A stretch of DNA of 64,000 bases from Thermodesulfovibrionia bacterium (GTDB lineage: Bacteria > Nitrospirota > Thermodesulfovibrionia > UBA6902). Position numbers and translations under genes: made by a program. The stretch is from the NCBI GenBank assembly GCA_020053105.1, contig JAGVNU010000028.1, forward strand, positions 41,733-105,732, written 5' to 3'. The notes below the pieces were generated by a model. That model did no database searches, was not told the origin of the DNA, and was given only the letters and a program-made list of their open reading frames with translations. This document shows, in pieces, positions 24,338 to 33,896 of the stretch. Numbering within the stretch: position 1 is the first letter of the stretch; each line of letters opens with the position of its first letter.

Positions 24338-25645
24338 TTACCTTTGCGCCCTTCCTGTTGAATAGTAGTTGAAACCCATTTTTATTAATCTGTCGGGTTC
24401 GTATATATTGCGCAGATCAAAGAACAGCTTCCCTTTTGCAGTCTTCTTTAGTTTGTTGAGGTCTAAATTTCTGAACTGGTTCCATTCCGTAACTATTACC
24501 ACAGCGTCAGCGCCTTTGGCAGCATCATAGACATCGTTACAGAATGTGACTTTCGTAAGGAATGTTTTTGCATCTTCCATTGCAACCGGATCATAGGCCC
24601 TTATCCTGGCCCCTTCCTTTAACAGCTTGTTAATAATGAAGAGCGCTGGCGCGTCTCTCAGATCGTTTGTGTTTGGTTTGAAGGACAAACCGAGTATGCA
24701 TATAGTTTTGCCCTTTGGCTTTTCCAGCGCGGCTATTATTGTATCGGCGGCTTTTTCCTTCTGCACTTCATTGGCTTTTATCGTTGCCGATATGATTCCG
24801 AGATTGACGTTATGCTCCTTCCCGATCTGCAACAGGGCAAGGGTGTCTTTTGGAAAACACGAGCCGCCGTAGCCAGGGCCGGCGTGAAGAAATTTGGGGC
24901 CTATCCTCCGGTCAAGTCCCATTCCCTTTGCGACGGTCTGAACATTTGCTCCTACTATTTCGCAGAGATTGGCAAGCTCGTTGATAAAGGATATTTTTGT
25001 GGCCAGAAAGGCATTTGAAGCATATTTAATGAGTTCAGCGGTTTTAACATCTGTAATAACTATAGGAGTCTCAATAAGATACAGGGGACGGTAGAGATCT
25101 TTCATGATCGCGGTTGCCTGGTCGCTTGAAGTGCCTATTACGATCCTGTTGGGCCTCATAAAGTCTTCGATCCCGGCGCCTTCCCTTAGAAACTCAGGAT
25201 TGGATACAACATCAAAATCTATGTTCTCTTTAAGGTGTTTTGAGATAATTTTACGGACTTTCTCTCCGGTGCCTACAGGAACTGTGCTCTTGGTTACAAT
25301 TACTTTATAACTTTTTATATTTTTTGCAATTTCCTTTGCAACTTCCTCGACATATTTCATCTCTGCGGAACCATCCCCCCGCGGCGGGGTTCCCACTGCA
25401 ATAAAAATAACGAGAGATGAATCCACTGCCTCAGCGATGTCGGATGTAAAGTGCAGGCGGCCGGCCTTGATATTTCTCTGCATTATCTCTTCAAGGCCAG
25501 GCTCATAAAACGGCACAAGCCCTTTTTTCAGTGATTTTATCTTCTTAGCATCGTTGTCCACACAGGTGACGTTTAAGCCAAACTCCGCAAAACATGCCCC
25601 TGTGATCAGGCCGACATAACCGCTTCCAATTACAGAAATATTCAT
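24338..25645 (-). CDS. ugd: UDP-glucose 6-dehydrogenase
   Basis: About 435 residues. The enzyme oxidises UDP-glucose twice with NAD+ to UDP-glucuronate for polysaccharide or LPS synthesis. The N-terminal Rossmann fold has GSGYVGLITGACFAEFG, and the catalytic Cys lies in GPGYGGSCFPKDT near 260. The C-terminal domain has LGLSFKPNTNDLRDAP. The start is set at the ATG at 25645, after GGGGAGG. The ORF-track start adds 11 residues across this site. The gene lies downstream of the DUF3108 and heptosyltransferase genes on the same strand, so it belongs to an envelope-polysaccharide group. Confidence 0.95.
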   Translation of the reverse strand: MNISVIGSGYVGLITGACFAEFGLNVTCVDNDAKKIKSLKKGLVPFYEPGLEEIMQRNIKAGRLHFTSDIAEAVDSSLVIFIAVGTPPRGDGSAEMKYVEEVAKEIAKNIKSYKVIVTKSTVPVGTGEKVRKIISKHLKENIDFDVVSNPEFLREGAGIEDFMRPNRIVIGTSSDQATAIMKDLYRPLYLIETPIVITDVKTAELIKYASNAFLATKISFINELANLCEIVGANVQTVAKGMGLDRRIGPKFLHAGPGYGGSCFPKDTLALLQIGKEHNVNLGIISATIKANEVQKEKAADTIIAALEKPKGKTICILGLSFKPNTNDLRDAPALFIINKLLKEGARIRAYDPVAMEDAKTFLTKVTFCNDVYDAAKGADAVVIVTEWNQFRNLDLNKLKKTAKGKLFFDLRNIYEPDRLIKMGFNYYSTGRAQR

Positions 25646-25811
25646 TTTGCCTCCCCAGGTAATATTAAGAAAATCCACTATGCTTTTTGCTGTTTATTCT
25701 GTTTTTTTTAACAAAATAATGAATCTCTATCCTGCAAATAGCAAGCTTTAGTTAAATATGATACATGATTATTTATCAATATGGGAAGAGAAAGGCCATT
25801 GCAGAATTATA

Positions 25812-26570
25812 TCAATATTGACCTTCTACAAGCTCGGCAGAGAAATGACCTATTATAGCCTTGCTTTTCATCAGGACCGGCAGTTTCCTGTCGTCATCTG
25901 TGGCCCAAATGGTGATATCCCCGGTCTTAGGGAAAATCCCTTCGGACTTTAAAATTGGTTTTACCACTATGGTATCGAATTCCCCTGCCGGCACCTTGAC
26001 CGTTTCCTTCCTCAGTACCTGTACTTCGGTATTCCAGAGTTTTCCGCTGTCAAAGATATCCATGAAAGCTTTCTGCCCTATTTTAAGGTCCCATTTTGTC
26101 ATTTCGTAAAAGGCTGACAGTGGATCGTATGCCGGTTTGTCATAAAAGAATTCCTCAATCGAGTCATCCAGGATATTATGATATATGATTTTCTGGGGCT
26201 TCCCGTCGGGTTTTCTTTCAAAGTATGTGACCTTGTCCCTCTTGTGGCGGCCCTGCTGCACTTTTACGATAAACTTCTTTGGGTATCCGTCGGGATAAAG
26301 TGTGCTCTCGGAAATATCGTCAACCGGATAGAAGAAAGTGACAAAAGGCGCTGATGTGGCATGGGTCCTTATCGTTATGCCTTCAGGTGTACTGGTGTAG
26401 TCCATTACCGCCTCACCTGCCTTAATCCCGGACCAGTATATATAGTAAACGAATCTCTTGTTTATTGAGGAACCGGCTTCAAGGGACGCCGGGAAGATCA
26501 GGAGGCATGCAAGCAAAGACAATAAATGCTTCAGTTTTGGGACCTGGAACTTGAATTTTGACCGCTTCAT
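25812..26570 (-). CDS. DUF3108 domain protein, exported
   Basis: About 252 residues with a signal peptide (LLSLLACLLIFPASLEA, cleavage near residue 33) after a basic N-terminus. The mature part is beta-rich and matches DUF3108 in segments such as YIYWSGIKAGEAVMDY and KVPAGEFDTIVVKP. These periplasmic proteins are of unknown function and occur in envelope contexts. The start ATG at 26570 overlaps the stop of the heptosyltransferase gene by four bases and has GAGAAGG upstream. The ORF-track start adds ten residues inside the upstream gene. Confidence 0.85.
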   Translation of the reverse strand: MKRSKFKFQVPKLKHLLSLLACLLIFPASLEAGSSINKRFVYYIYWSGIKAGEAVMDYTSTPEGITIRTHATSAPFVTFFYPVDDISESTLYPDGYPKKFIVKVQQGRHKRDKVTYFERKPDGKPQKIIYHNILDDSIEEFFYDKPAYDPLSAFYEMTKWDLKIGQKAFMDIFDSGKLWNTEVQVLRKETVKVPAGEFDTIVVKPILKSEGIFPKTGDITIWATDDDRKLPVLMKSKAIIGHFSAELVEGQY

Positions 26571-28144
26571 GAAACAGCCTTCTCCCGCGCCAATATCCAC
26601 TCAACGGCATCGTTTAAATCTTTTGCAATATAAGCAGCTTCCGTCTTTTCGAAAAGCGGCGTCGGAGATAACAATATGCCGGTGGACCCTGTTTTCCCGG
26701 CAAGCAATACGTCCGATTCCCGGTCACCTATTATATAGGATAATTTTAAATTTATGAGGTGCCTGTTTCTTGCTTTAAGCAGTAAAAGCGGTTCAGGCTT
26801 TCTGCAGCTGCACTTTTCATCCGGGTGATGGGGACAGTAGTAGAAATCATCTATCCCCAGTTCTTTCTCGATATATTCATTTGATTGTTTTACAAACTCT
26901 CGATCTACTATCCCCCGTGCAATACCTGACTGGTTTGTTATACCGATGAGTTTAAAGCCTGCTCCTTTTAATTTCTTTAACCCGGCCTTTGTGCCGCGCA
27001 ATATCACAAGGCCATCAAAACTGTTCAGATAATGTTTGTCTTCGATGAGGGTCCCGTCTTTATCCAGGAATACAGCTTTAGTGACCGGAAGGATTTCCCT
27101 GACTGCGCAAAGAACTTCATCGGCCGTAACAGCGGTCATACAATTGAGATGGCCTTCGGGGCACTCTCTTTTCATGCAGGGGGCGCACGGCAGGTCTTTA
27201 GCAATAATCCTGTGCCCTTCTCCGAAAGGACCTGTCGCTGTTTTGTCAGTGGAACCGAATATGGCGACTATCGGTACAAGCAGAGCTGAGGCCATATGCA
27301 TCGGCCCCGAATCATTTGTTACAAAGACATCACATTCAGATATCAAAGCAGCAAGCTCCCGCAGATTTGTTTTGCCGGCCATCACCAGTATGCGTGATCC
27401 TATTTTCTCTATTTTCATTCTAATTTTCAACCTGTTGATTTCTGTAATAATGTCATCCGCGATTTCAATCTCTGAAGGGCTGCCGAATATAACAACCCGT
27501 CCGTTAAGCTCGTTGATTACTTTTATTATCAGTTCCGCGAATTGTTCAGGAGGCCATCTCTTTGCAGATCCGAAGGTTGCGCCGGGATTGATTCCGATTA
27601 ACGGGCCCCGGTCAGCGCTGAAATAGGAAGACAGGGTTTTTCTTGCCGACTGCCTTTCATTATCAGTTAAATATAAATACGGCTGCGCATCTGCAGGTTC
27701 GATACCCGCTGACTTGAGGAGATTCAGGTAATAATAAACCTGATGCTGTTCGAGGATATCTTTTTCAACAGGCACAGCCTTCGTTAAAAGGAACCCGCGT
27801 CCGTCTCTTTTATATCCGATCCTTTCCGGAATTCCTGAGAGCCAGGCGATCAGGGCGGCGTCAAAGGCATTCTGGAGGAGTATGGCCTTATCGAATGCCT
27901 TCTCGCGCAGTTTTTTTGCAAGTTTGAGCCTTCCTGTATACCTTTTGAAACTGTCATCGTAGAGGATGATTTCATCAATATCAGGGTTCTCTCTGAATAT
28001 TTCTGAAACCCATGGTTTGACCAAAAGACTTATATGAGCATCAGGGAATGCACGGCGGATGGACCTGACCGCAGGGATTGTGATAACCGCATCACCGATC
28101 CAGTTAACGCCGCGTATCAGAATTTTTTGTGGATCAGCAGTCAC
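26567..28144 (-). CDS. Fusion of lipopolysaccharide heptosyltransferase (WaaF-like) and heptose 1,7-bisphosphate phosphatase (GmhB-like)
   Basis: A 525-residue bifunctional protein for LPS inner core. Residues 1-345 are a GT9 glycosyltransferase (KILIRGVNWIGDAVITIPAVR; later FVTNDSGPMHMASAL and IFGSTDKTATGP). Residues 355-525 are a HAD phosphatase with AVFLDKDGTLIED as nucleophile motif, ITNQSGIARG, and the GmhB-type zinc site CPHHPDEKCSCRKPEP. The first domain transfers heptose from ADP-heptose. The second would dephosphorylate heptose 1,7-bisphosphate during ADP-heptose synthesis. Joining a precursor enzyme and a transferase is unusual but chemically sensible. DUF3108 is coupled downstream. 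The exact transferase class (WaaF versus WaaC) is not proven. Confidence 0.9.
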   Translation of the reverse strand: MTADPQKILIRGVNWIGDAVITIPAVRSIRRAFPDAHISLLVKPWVSEIFRENPDIDEIILYDDSFKRYTGRLKLAKKLREKAFDKAILLQNAFDAALIAWLSGIPERIGYKRDGRGFLLTKAVPVEKDILEQHQVYYYLNLLKSAGIEPADAQPYLYLTDNERQSARKTLSSYFSADRGPLIGINPGATFGSAKRWPPEQFAELIIKVINELNGRVVIFGSPSEIEIADDIITEINRLKIRMKIEKIGSRILVMAGKTNLRELAALISECDVFVTNDSGPMHMASALLVPIVAIFGSTDKTATGPFGEGHRIIAKDLPCAPCMKRECPEGHLNCMTAVTADEVLCAVREILPVTKAVFLDKDGTLIEDKHYLNSFDGLVILRGTKAGLKKLKGAGFKLIGITNQSGIARGIVDREFVKQSNEYIEKELGIDDFYYCPHHPDEKCSCRKPEPLLLLKARNRHLINLKLSYIIGDRESDVLLAGKTGSTGILLSPTPLFEKTEAAYIAKDLNDAVEWILAREKAVS

Positions 28145-28246
28145 GAATATTCCAATGGAAACAATAAATTATTAATAACATAGCATAGAAGCTTCAGCTA
28201 TTATAACAACAGAACACACGAGTTCGAAGGATAACCAGGATATTAA

Positions 28247-30709
28247 TTACCTGCCCGATTTTTTGTCTTTTTTGCTTTTACCGTCGTGTTTTTTGTTCTT
28301 GCCGTTATCATTGTTTTCCGGGTCTTTTTCCCCTTTCAGGGCCTCGGACAGTTCTTTCAGTTTTTTTGCGACCAGAAAATTAAACGTGCCTTCCGGATAC
28401 GTGCCGTCAGTCTGCATTTCGCCGGGGTGCATGCCGGTGAGAACTTCTATTCCGTCTTCGATCTTGTCAATGGAATATATTGTAAATTTTCCGTTTACAA
28501 CCGCGTCAATGACGTCAGCTTTTAACATAAGGTTCATTAAATTACGCTTTGGAATGATGACCCCGTGTCCGCCGTTAAGACCGGAAAGTTTGCATACTTC
28601 GTAAAAACCTTCTATCTTTTCATTTACCCCGCCTATAGGCTGGACGTCCCCGTGCTGGTTCATTGAACCCGTGATTGCATAAGATTGTTTAAGCGGTACC
28701 CCAGATATGCTGCTTAAAAGGGCATAGACCTCAGCGCACGTGGCGCTGTCGCCCTCAATGCCTCCGTATAATTGTTCGAACGTGAGGTATGCGGTCAGGC
28801 TTAGAGACTGCTTTATGGCATATTTGCCTCCGAGGTAGCCGATAAGAATCAATATTGCCTTTTCATGAATTTTTCCGCTCATCTTTGTTTCTCTTTCAAT
28901 GTTGATAATGCCTGCCCTTCCGGCATATGTCCTGGCCGTAATCCGTGAAGGCATTCCAAACCGGTAATCTCCGAGGTCAAGGACTGAGAGGCCGTTTATC
29001 TGACCCACAACAGCCCCTTCCGTGTCAATGAGGATGGTCCCTTCCTCTGTTGCTTCGAGAATTTTTTTCTCCACCTTATTGCTGCGATACGTTTTCTCTT
29101 CGAAAGCTTTATCGACATCTCCGGCTGTCACAAGGCTGTGTTTATTGTACTTTGCCCAGTGATCGGCCTCCCTGAGAAGGTCTGCTATGTCGCTGAATTT
29201 GGCTGACAGCTTGCGCTGATGTTCTGCTAGTCTCGAACCATACTCAATGACCTTTGCAACTGCATCACGATCAAATGGCCGCAGGCCCCTTTCATCGCAC
29301 TTTGCTTTTATGAAACTGGCATACTTGAGCATGTGATCGGGATTTCTGTCCATACGGTTTTCATAATCGGCTTTTACTTTAAACAGTTCCCTGTACTCCT
29401 CATCCAGATTATAGAGGAGATAATAAAGGCGGGGGTTTCCTACCAGAACAATTTTTACATTAAACGGAATTGCCTGGGGCTTCAGTGTAGCTGTGGACAA
29501 TAAGCGGTACTGTTCCCATACGTCTTCTATTTTTATTTCTTTGTCTTTTATCGTCCTTTTGAGGGCATCATAGGAAAAAATATTTTTCAGGAGTTCAAGT
29601 GCGTCGATGACCAGATATCCTCCGTTTGCCTGCTGAAGCGAGCCTGTCTTTATCATGGTGAAATCTGTCATCGCAACGCCATATTGCAGTTTATGCTCGA
29701 CCCGTCCAAAAAGGTTATAGTACGTCGGATTGCTCTCTATTACGACAGGAGCGCCCTTTAACTCATGGTTATTGACGAATACATTGACGGAATATCTGAC
29801 AAATGAGGGCTCAGATTTTGCAGGCCTCATAAACTGGAGAGACGGGGCTGCCTGTTCTTCCTGCGGTTTGAAATCATCAAGATGCTCAAGAATATCTTCC
29901 ATGACCTGTTCCAGGTAATTAGGGACTTCCGAATTGTCGTTATAAGCTTTCTTTAACTCTTCTATCCTGTGGCCTATTGAAGACAGCGTGGCCTGACGCT
30001 CAAGATCTTTCATCAGGTCCTTGATCTTCTTTTCTTCTTCCCTTACAATTCTTATCACATCATCAAGCTTTTCCTGGAGCTCTTTGCCGATAGTTTCGAT
30101 CTTCTTTTTTACCCGTGGTTCAAGGCCCTCATATTCTTCCTCGCTTAGTGTTTCGCCGGTTGTTTTAACGGGGACCAGGATAAGTCCGCTGACGGTTTTT
30201 CTCAGCGTAAAGTCCTTGTCCTTTGCTTCCTTTTCAAGATCGGTAAACTGTTCTTTCTGTTTATGCTGGAAGTCTTCCAGGATTTTAGTGCGCTGTTTTT
30301 CATATTCTTTGGATTCAAAGATCTTGGGAATTTCCTGCCGGAGCACGGTTATCAGTTCGTCCATTTCTTTTTGGAATGCAAGCCCGGTACCCGGCTTAAG
30401 GCTGATAGCGCGGGGCAGGTCGATATTTTTAAAGTTGTAAACATAACACCAGTCATTAGGGATCGTTTCATTCTTTGATTTGTCTTCCAGGATTGTCTTT
30501 ATAGTGGTCAATTTGCCGGTGCCGCTTTCCCCGAGAATGTAAATATTGAATCCGTGACTGTCAATATCGAGGCCGAACTGTAAAGCGCTTAAAGCCCTTT
30601 TCTGCCCGATCGTTTCGGTCAATGTGGGAATATCATCTGTTGTTTTAAAGGGTAGTTCGTCCGGTTTACAGCAAGAGTAGAGATCTTCTTTATCGACTTT
30701 TTGTAACAT
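28247..30709 (-). CDS. Lon-family ATP-dependent protease with AAA_32-type N-terminus
   Basis: An 820-residue cytosolic protease of the S16 family, not of classical LonA layout. Walker A GESGTGK is near residue 61, close to the N-terminus, and a long coiled-coil region (about 150-290) is inserted in the ATPase part. The LGDYRFGMPSRITA segment leads into the protease domain with Ser in GDSATCAEVY (about 653) and Lys in GGVNEKIEG (about 698). The last 40 residues are a Lys/Asp-rich tail that is probably disordered. Such proteins degrade damaged proteins. A TTGTCA-N17-TATAAT promoter lies upstream. It is likely a single gene. Confidence 0.9.
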   Translation of the reverse strand: MLQKVDKEDLYSCCKPDELPFKTTDDIPTLTETIGQKRALSALQFGLDIDSHGFNIYILGESGTGKLTTIKTILEDKSKNETIPNDWCYVYNFKNIDLPRAISLKPGTGLAFQKEMDELITVLRQEIPKIFESKEYEKQRTKILEDFQHKQKEQFTDLEKEAKDKDFTLRKTVSGLILVPVKTTGETLSEEEYEGLEPRVKKKIETIGKELQEKLDDVIRIVREEEKKIKDLMKDLERQATLSSIGHRIEELKKAYNDNSEVPNYLEQVMEDILEHLDDFKPQEEQAAPSLQFMRPAKSEPSFVRYSVNVFVNNHELKGAPVVIESNPTYYNLFGRVEHKLQYGVAMTDFTMIKTGSLQQANGGYLVIDALELLKNIFSYDALKRTIKDKEIKIEDVWEQYRLLSTATLKPQAIPFNVKIVLVGNPRLYYLLYNLDEEYRELFKVKADYENRMDRNPDHMLKYASFIKAKCDERGLRPFDRDAVAKVIEYGSRLAEHQRKLSAKFSDIADLLREADHWAKYNKHSLVTAGDVDKAFEEKTYRSNKVEKKILEATEEGTILIDTEGAVVGQINGLSVLDLGDYRFGMPSRITARTYAGRAGIINIERETKMSGKIHEKAILILIGYLGGKYAIKQSLSLTAYLTFEQLYGGIEGDSATCAEVYALLSSISGVPLKQSYAITGSMNQHGDVQPIGGVNEKIEGFYEVCKLSGLNGGHGVIIPKRNLMNLMLKADVIDAVVNGKFTIYSIDKIEDGIEVLTGMHPGEMQTDGTYPEGTFNFLVAKKLKELSEALKGEKDPENNDNGKNKKHDGKSKKDKKSGR

Positions 30710-30819
30710 GCGCTGCCCTCCCTGTTCATCAAGAGAATAAAATATTATAAGTGCAAATAATACTTGTTGTATGACGCTGAATACAAAAGCAAAACGGCTT
30801 ATTGTAATTTGATGCTGAC

Positions 30820-30848
30820 ATTATAGCTTTGATAATCATTGTTGACAA
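30820..30848 (-). promoter_or_regulatory. Sigma-70 promoter of the Lon-family protease gene
   Basis: Read on the minus strand, TTGTCA (30848-30843), 17 bases, then TATAAT (30825-30820). Transcription would start near 30812, about 100 bases before the ATG at 30709. Spacing and hexamers are near consensus. No heat-shock promoter was recognised. Confidence 0.6.
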
Positions 30849-30950
30849 GTTTTATTTGGTGGGAGGTTATAACTATATTAAATTAAATTTGAGAAGCAAT
30901 CATAGAAACAGAAGAATAATCTCCAGGTTGACCTTTGGCAGAAACCGTTT

Positions 30951-31823
30951 TCAGCTTCGAGGATGGTGCTTTTTGTGTATTTTCCGCAGTCGTTCAGGCG
31001 TGACCTTTGTATATATTTGAGTTGTTGAAATATCAGTATGCCCGAGCATTTTCTGAAGTGCCCTCAGGTCGGCTCCGCCGTCTAAAAGGTGGCTTGCAAA
31101 ACAGTGACGAAGAGTATGAGGGGATATTTTAACTGATAGTTCAGCAGAATATTTTTTTATTAACTGCCATAATCTCTGCCTTGTCATTGGCTTACCACCT
31201 TTAGCAAGGAACAGGTAATTGCTGGTCTTCTTTTTTAAAAAAACAGGTCTTGATTCATTAATATAGCGCTTGATTGTTGACAATGCCTGTTCATGGATCG
31301 GGACAACCCGTTGCTTCGACCCCTTCCCTGTTAATGTTAGAAATCCGGCTTCAAAATTTATATCGCCTGTTTTTAAATTGACAACTTCGCTGGCCCGTAA
31401 GCCGGATGAGTACATAATCTCAAGCATTGCCCTGTCCCTTAGCGAGAGGTTATTCCCTTCAGGCTTTTTTAACAGTGAAGAAACTTCGTCCGTTCCGATT
31501 ATCCTGGGAATGCGTTTCCAGCCCTTTGGCGTTAGAAGATTTTCAATGGGATCTTCTTTTAACAGCCCATCCATCAGCATGAATTTGCAGAGTCCGCGCA
31601 GTGTGGCCAGGTTTCTTGCCACAGTACTGGCCTGATTCCCCGAATCACGAAGATAGCTGATAAAGGAGAGGATGTCTTCCCTCTTAAAGCTGTTTATATC
31701 TTGACAGGCACCTTGAAGGAATTTTCTGAATTTCTGAATGTCCCGTCCATATGACTCTATCGTATTTGCCGAAAGTCCTTTTTCGACGGTCAAATAATTA
31801 AGGAATCTTTCTGCCGGGTCCAT
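30951..31823 (-). CDS. xerD: Tyrosine recombinase XerD-like
   Basis: A 290-residue site-specific recombinase that resolves chromosome dimers at dif during division. It has an N-terminal SAM-like DNA-binding domain (1-100), then the catalytic domain with Arg143 (SGLRASEVVNL), Lys near 167, His236/Arg239 (HTLRH), His262 (LGHTDISTTQIYT) and Tyr271. The length matches XerC/XerD, and GGADLRALQKMLGH is shared with both, so XerC cannot be fully excluded. It is divergent from the dcw cluster. No dif site was recognised in the neighbourhood. Confidence 0.9.
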   Translation of the reverse strand: MDPAERFLNYLTVEKGLSANTIESYGRDIQKFRKFLQGACQDINSFKREDILSFISYLRDSGNQASTVARNLATLRGLCKFMLMDGLLKEDPIENLLTPKGWKRIPRIIGTDEVSSLLKKPEGNNLSLRDRAMLEIMYSSGLRASEVVNLKTGDINFEAGFLTLTGKGSKQRVVPIHEQALSTIKRYINESRPVFLKKKTSNYLFLAKGGKPMTRQRLWQLIKKYSAELSVKISPHTLRHCFASHLLDGGADLRALQKMLGHTDISTTQIYTKVTPERLRKIHKKHHPRS

Positions 31824-31984
31824 TATTCATATCAGGATACACGATACAGTTGTTTCGACGCAAGGAAATATTGAATATTGGCCGGCCCATTGAAAGTACA
31901 ATCGAAAACATGCCCCATAAATGGTATGGATAAGAAAATTACCCCACAAAATGTAGTAACTGTAAAAAAATATTATTTTTTCTC

Positions 31985-32013
31985 TTGACAAGTATTAAAA
32001 ACATAAATATACT
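31985..32013 (+). promoter_or_regulatory. Consensus sigma-70 promoter of the dcw cluster
   Basis: TTGACA (31985-31990), 17 bases, TATACT (32008-32013). Transcription would begin near 32020, directly before the MraZ boxes, and read through mraZ-rsmH and the following cell-wall genes. Confidence 0.85.
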
Positions 32014-32024
32014 CAGTTGTATTG

Positions 32025-32050
32025 GTGGGAAAAAGTGTCATAAAGTGGAG
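32025..32050 (+). promoter_or_regulatory. MraZ operator: three direct repeats GTGNNN spaced by four bases
   Basis: GTGGGA-aaaa-GTGTCA-taaa-GTGGAG lies between the promoter and the mraZ start, giving a 10-base period. MraZ proteins bind tandem GTGGG-type repeats of this period upstream of their own gene and repress the dcw operon. The third repeat overlaps the ribosome-binding site. Confidence 0.8.
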
Positions 32051-32055
32051 GAAGG

Positions 32056-32508
32056 ATGTTAGGTTTTTCTGGAAAGCATTATAATTCTCTGGATCCGAAA
32101 GGGAGATTAATCGTCCCTGCGCCTTATCGTGAGATCCTTTCCTCAAATCATTCCTCCCAGCTAATTATAACAAATGAGGTGTTTGACAGGTGTTTATGTG
32201 CTTATGCTGTTGACGAATGGCAGAAGCTGATAGAGAAAGTAAATCAAATGCCCCAGACATCTGACGCAGTTAAATATTTCATGCGCAGGGTGATCGGCTC
32301 TGCTGTTGAATGCGAAATTGACAAGCAGGGCAGAGTGCTTGTTTCTTCAGCGCTCAGAGTGGACGCGGGATTAAACAGCGAAGTCGTTTTATTGGGTCTT
32401 GGAAACAGGATTGAGATATGGAACAGGAATGAATTTGAGGGCGTAGCGGACCCGTCCAAGATAGATAAGCAGTCTTTTAAAGAGGAATTTACAAAGCTTG
32501 GTCTGTAA
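32056..32508 (+). CDS. mraZ: Transcriptional regulator MraZ
   Basis: A 150-residue DNA-binding protein with two AbrB-like half domains. The first has LDPKGRLIVPAPYRE and the second CEIDKQGRVLVSSALR. MraZ forms ring oligomers that bind tandem repeats before its own gene and tune the dcw operon, counteracted by RsmH. The matching operator and a consensus promoter are immediately upstream. The start ATG follows GTGGAGGAAGG. As in most bacteria it is the first gene of the cluster, with rsmH next. Confidence 0.95.
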   Translation: MLGFSGKHYNSLDPKGRLIVPAPYREILSSNHSSQLIITNEVFDRCLCAYAVDEWQKLIEKVNQMPQTSDAVKYFMRRVIGSAVECEIDKQGRVLVSSALRVDAGLNSEVVLLGLGNRIEIWNRNEFEGVADPSKIDKQSFKEEFTKLGL

Positions 32509-32590
32509 GAAGCTTAAAGTGAATATGTTAAACCGTAATATCACATATTTCATATTTTGTATTTCGGGTATGAATATATCTGCGTGGTAA

Positions 32591-33466
32591 ATGGAAATTG
32601 TTCATGTCCCGGTAATGCGGGAGGAGGTCCTGGACGCATTGAAAATAGAGAATTCCGGCATATACGTTGATGCAACAGTTGGCTTGGGCGGGCATGCTGA
32701 AGGCATTATGCAGCGTGCGGCGGGATGCACATTGATAGGCATTGACAGAGATGATCAGGCAATCGAAATCGCAGGCCGGCGTTTAACGGATTATAAAACA
32801 GTCCATTTTATACAGGACAGTTTTTCAAATATCGGGACCGTTGTGAGGGAACTGGGTTATAACAAAGTAAACGGGATACTCCTTGATCTTGGAGTGTCCA
32901 CCCTGCATCTGAAATCGGAAGGCCGGGGATTCAGCTTTCTTAAGGATGAACCTCTGGACATGAGAATGGACAAAAGACAGGCATTAACAGCTGAAACAGT
33001 GATAAATAAATATTCTGAAAAAGACCTTGCCGACATCATATGGAAATTCGGAGAGGAGAGATTCAGCAGAAGGATAGCGAAGGCGATAGTAATGGCCCGT
33101 CATAAGAGTCCGGTCAGGTCCTGCGGAGATCTTGCCGAAATCATTGAAAAGTCGGTGAAAAGACGCGGGCGAATCCACCCTGCCACGAGGACTTTTCAGG
33201 CATTGAGGATAGAAGTTAATAAGGAGTTAGAGGAATTGCCGGCAGCCATAGAGGCAGGGGTGGAACTGCTTGATACCGGGGGTAGATTATGTATTTTATC
33301 CTATCATTCACTCGAAGACAGGATAGTAAAGCACGCATTCAGGAAACTGGCAAAGGAAGGCCTCTTTAATATTATTACAAGAAAACCATTGGTTCCAGGC
33401 AGACCGGAACGCCAAAGCAATCCTTCATCAAGGAGCGCAAAACTAAGAGTGGGGGAAAAGATATGA
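32591..33466 (+). CDS. rsmH: 16S rRNA (cytosine1402-N4)-methyltransferase
   Basis: A 291-residue SAM-dependent methyltransferase acting on C1402 of 16S rRNA. Motif I is VDATVGLGGHAEGI. DRDDQAIEIA binds the SAM ribose, and GILLDLGVSTLHL and FSFLKDEPLDMRMD are family signatures. The C-terminal LCILSYHSLEDRIVKHAF is also diagnostic. The length is typical. The stop overlaps the ftsL start by four bases. RsmH of other bacteria modulates MraZ activity. Confidence 0.96.
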   Translation: MEIVHVPVMREEVLDALKIENSGIYVDATVGLGGHAEGIMQRAAGCTLIGIDRDDQAIEIAGRRLTDYKTVHFIQDSFSNIGTVVRELGYNKVNGILLDLGVSTLHLKSEGRGFSFLKDEPLDMRMDKRQALTAETVINKYSEKDLADIIWKFGEERFSRRIAKAIVMARHKSPVRSCGDLAEIIEKSVKRRGRIHPATRTFQALRIEVNKELEELPAAIEAGVELLDTGGRLCILSYHSLEDRIVKHAFRKLAKEGLFNIITRKPLVPGRPERQSNPSSRSAKLRVGEKI

Positions 33467-33795
33467 TCGCAAGAAGAGCAAGAAATCATAAAAATGGGGG
33501 GACGCTTGTTAAGGCCGGATTCTTCATTTATATAGGTATCAGCCTGCTTGCCATCGTATGGCTGAAGGCTGCTGTAGTCAATCTGGAATACGAGATTGGA
33601 AAGATTGACAGGCTGAGGGCTGACCTGGTGAGCGACAGAGAAAGGGCAGTTGCGCAACGGGCCAATTTCTATTCGATGGGCAACGTAGAGAATGTTGCGT
33701 TAAGCCGGCTTGGCATGAGCAATCCGGAAAGGGACAATATATTCTTTGTCACGCGGACCTCCGCTGCAGGTCCACGTACGGCATCAATGAAGTAA
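33463..33795 (+). CDS. ftsL: Cell division protein FtsL-like
   Basis: A 110-residue bitopic protein with a basic cytoplasmic N-terminus, one membrane segment (about 18-38), then a periplasmic coiled coil (VVNLEYEIGKIDRLRADLVSDRE) and a short end with MGNVENVALSRLGMSNPE, the usual FtsL C-terminal motif region. FtsL joins FtsQ/FtsB in the divisome and activates FtsWI. Sequence conservation is low in this family, so the call rests on size, topology and position between rsmH and ftsI. Confidence 0.85.
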   Translation: MIARRARNHKNGGTLVKAGFFIYIGISLLAIVWLKAAVVNLEYEIGKIDRLRADLVSDRERAVAQRANFYSMGNVENVALSRLGMSNPERDNIFFVTRTSAAGPRTASMK

Positions 33796-33896
33796 AGTTG
33801 GAGCAGGCATTATTAACAGACGGCGGCAGTGAGTTTTGATAAATGAGAATAATTATATTATGGGATGAGGAATAGTGACAGGGAGCATGTATCAAA

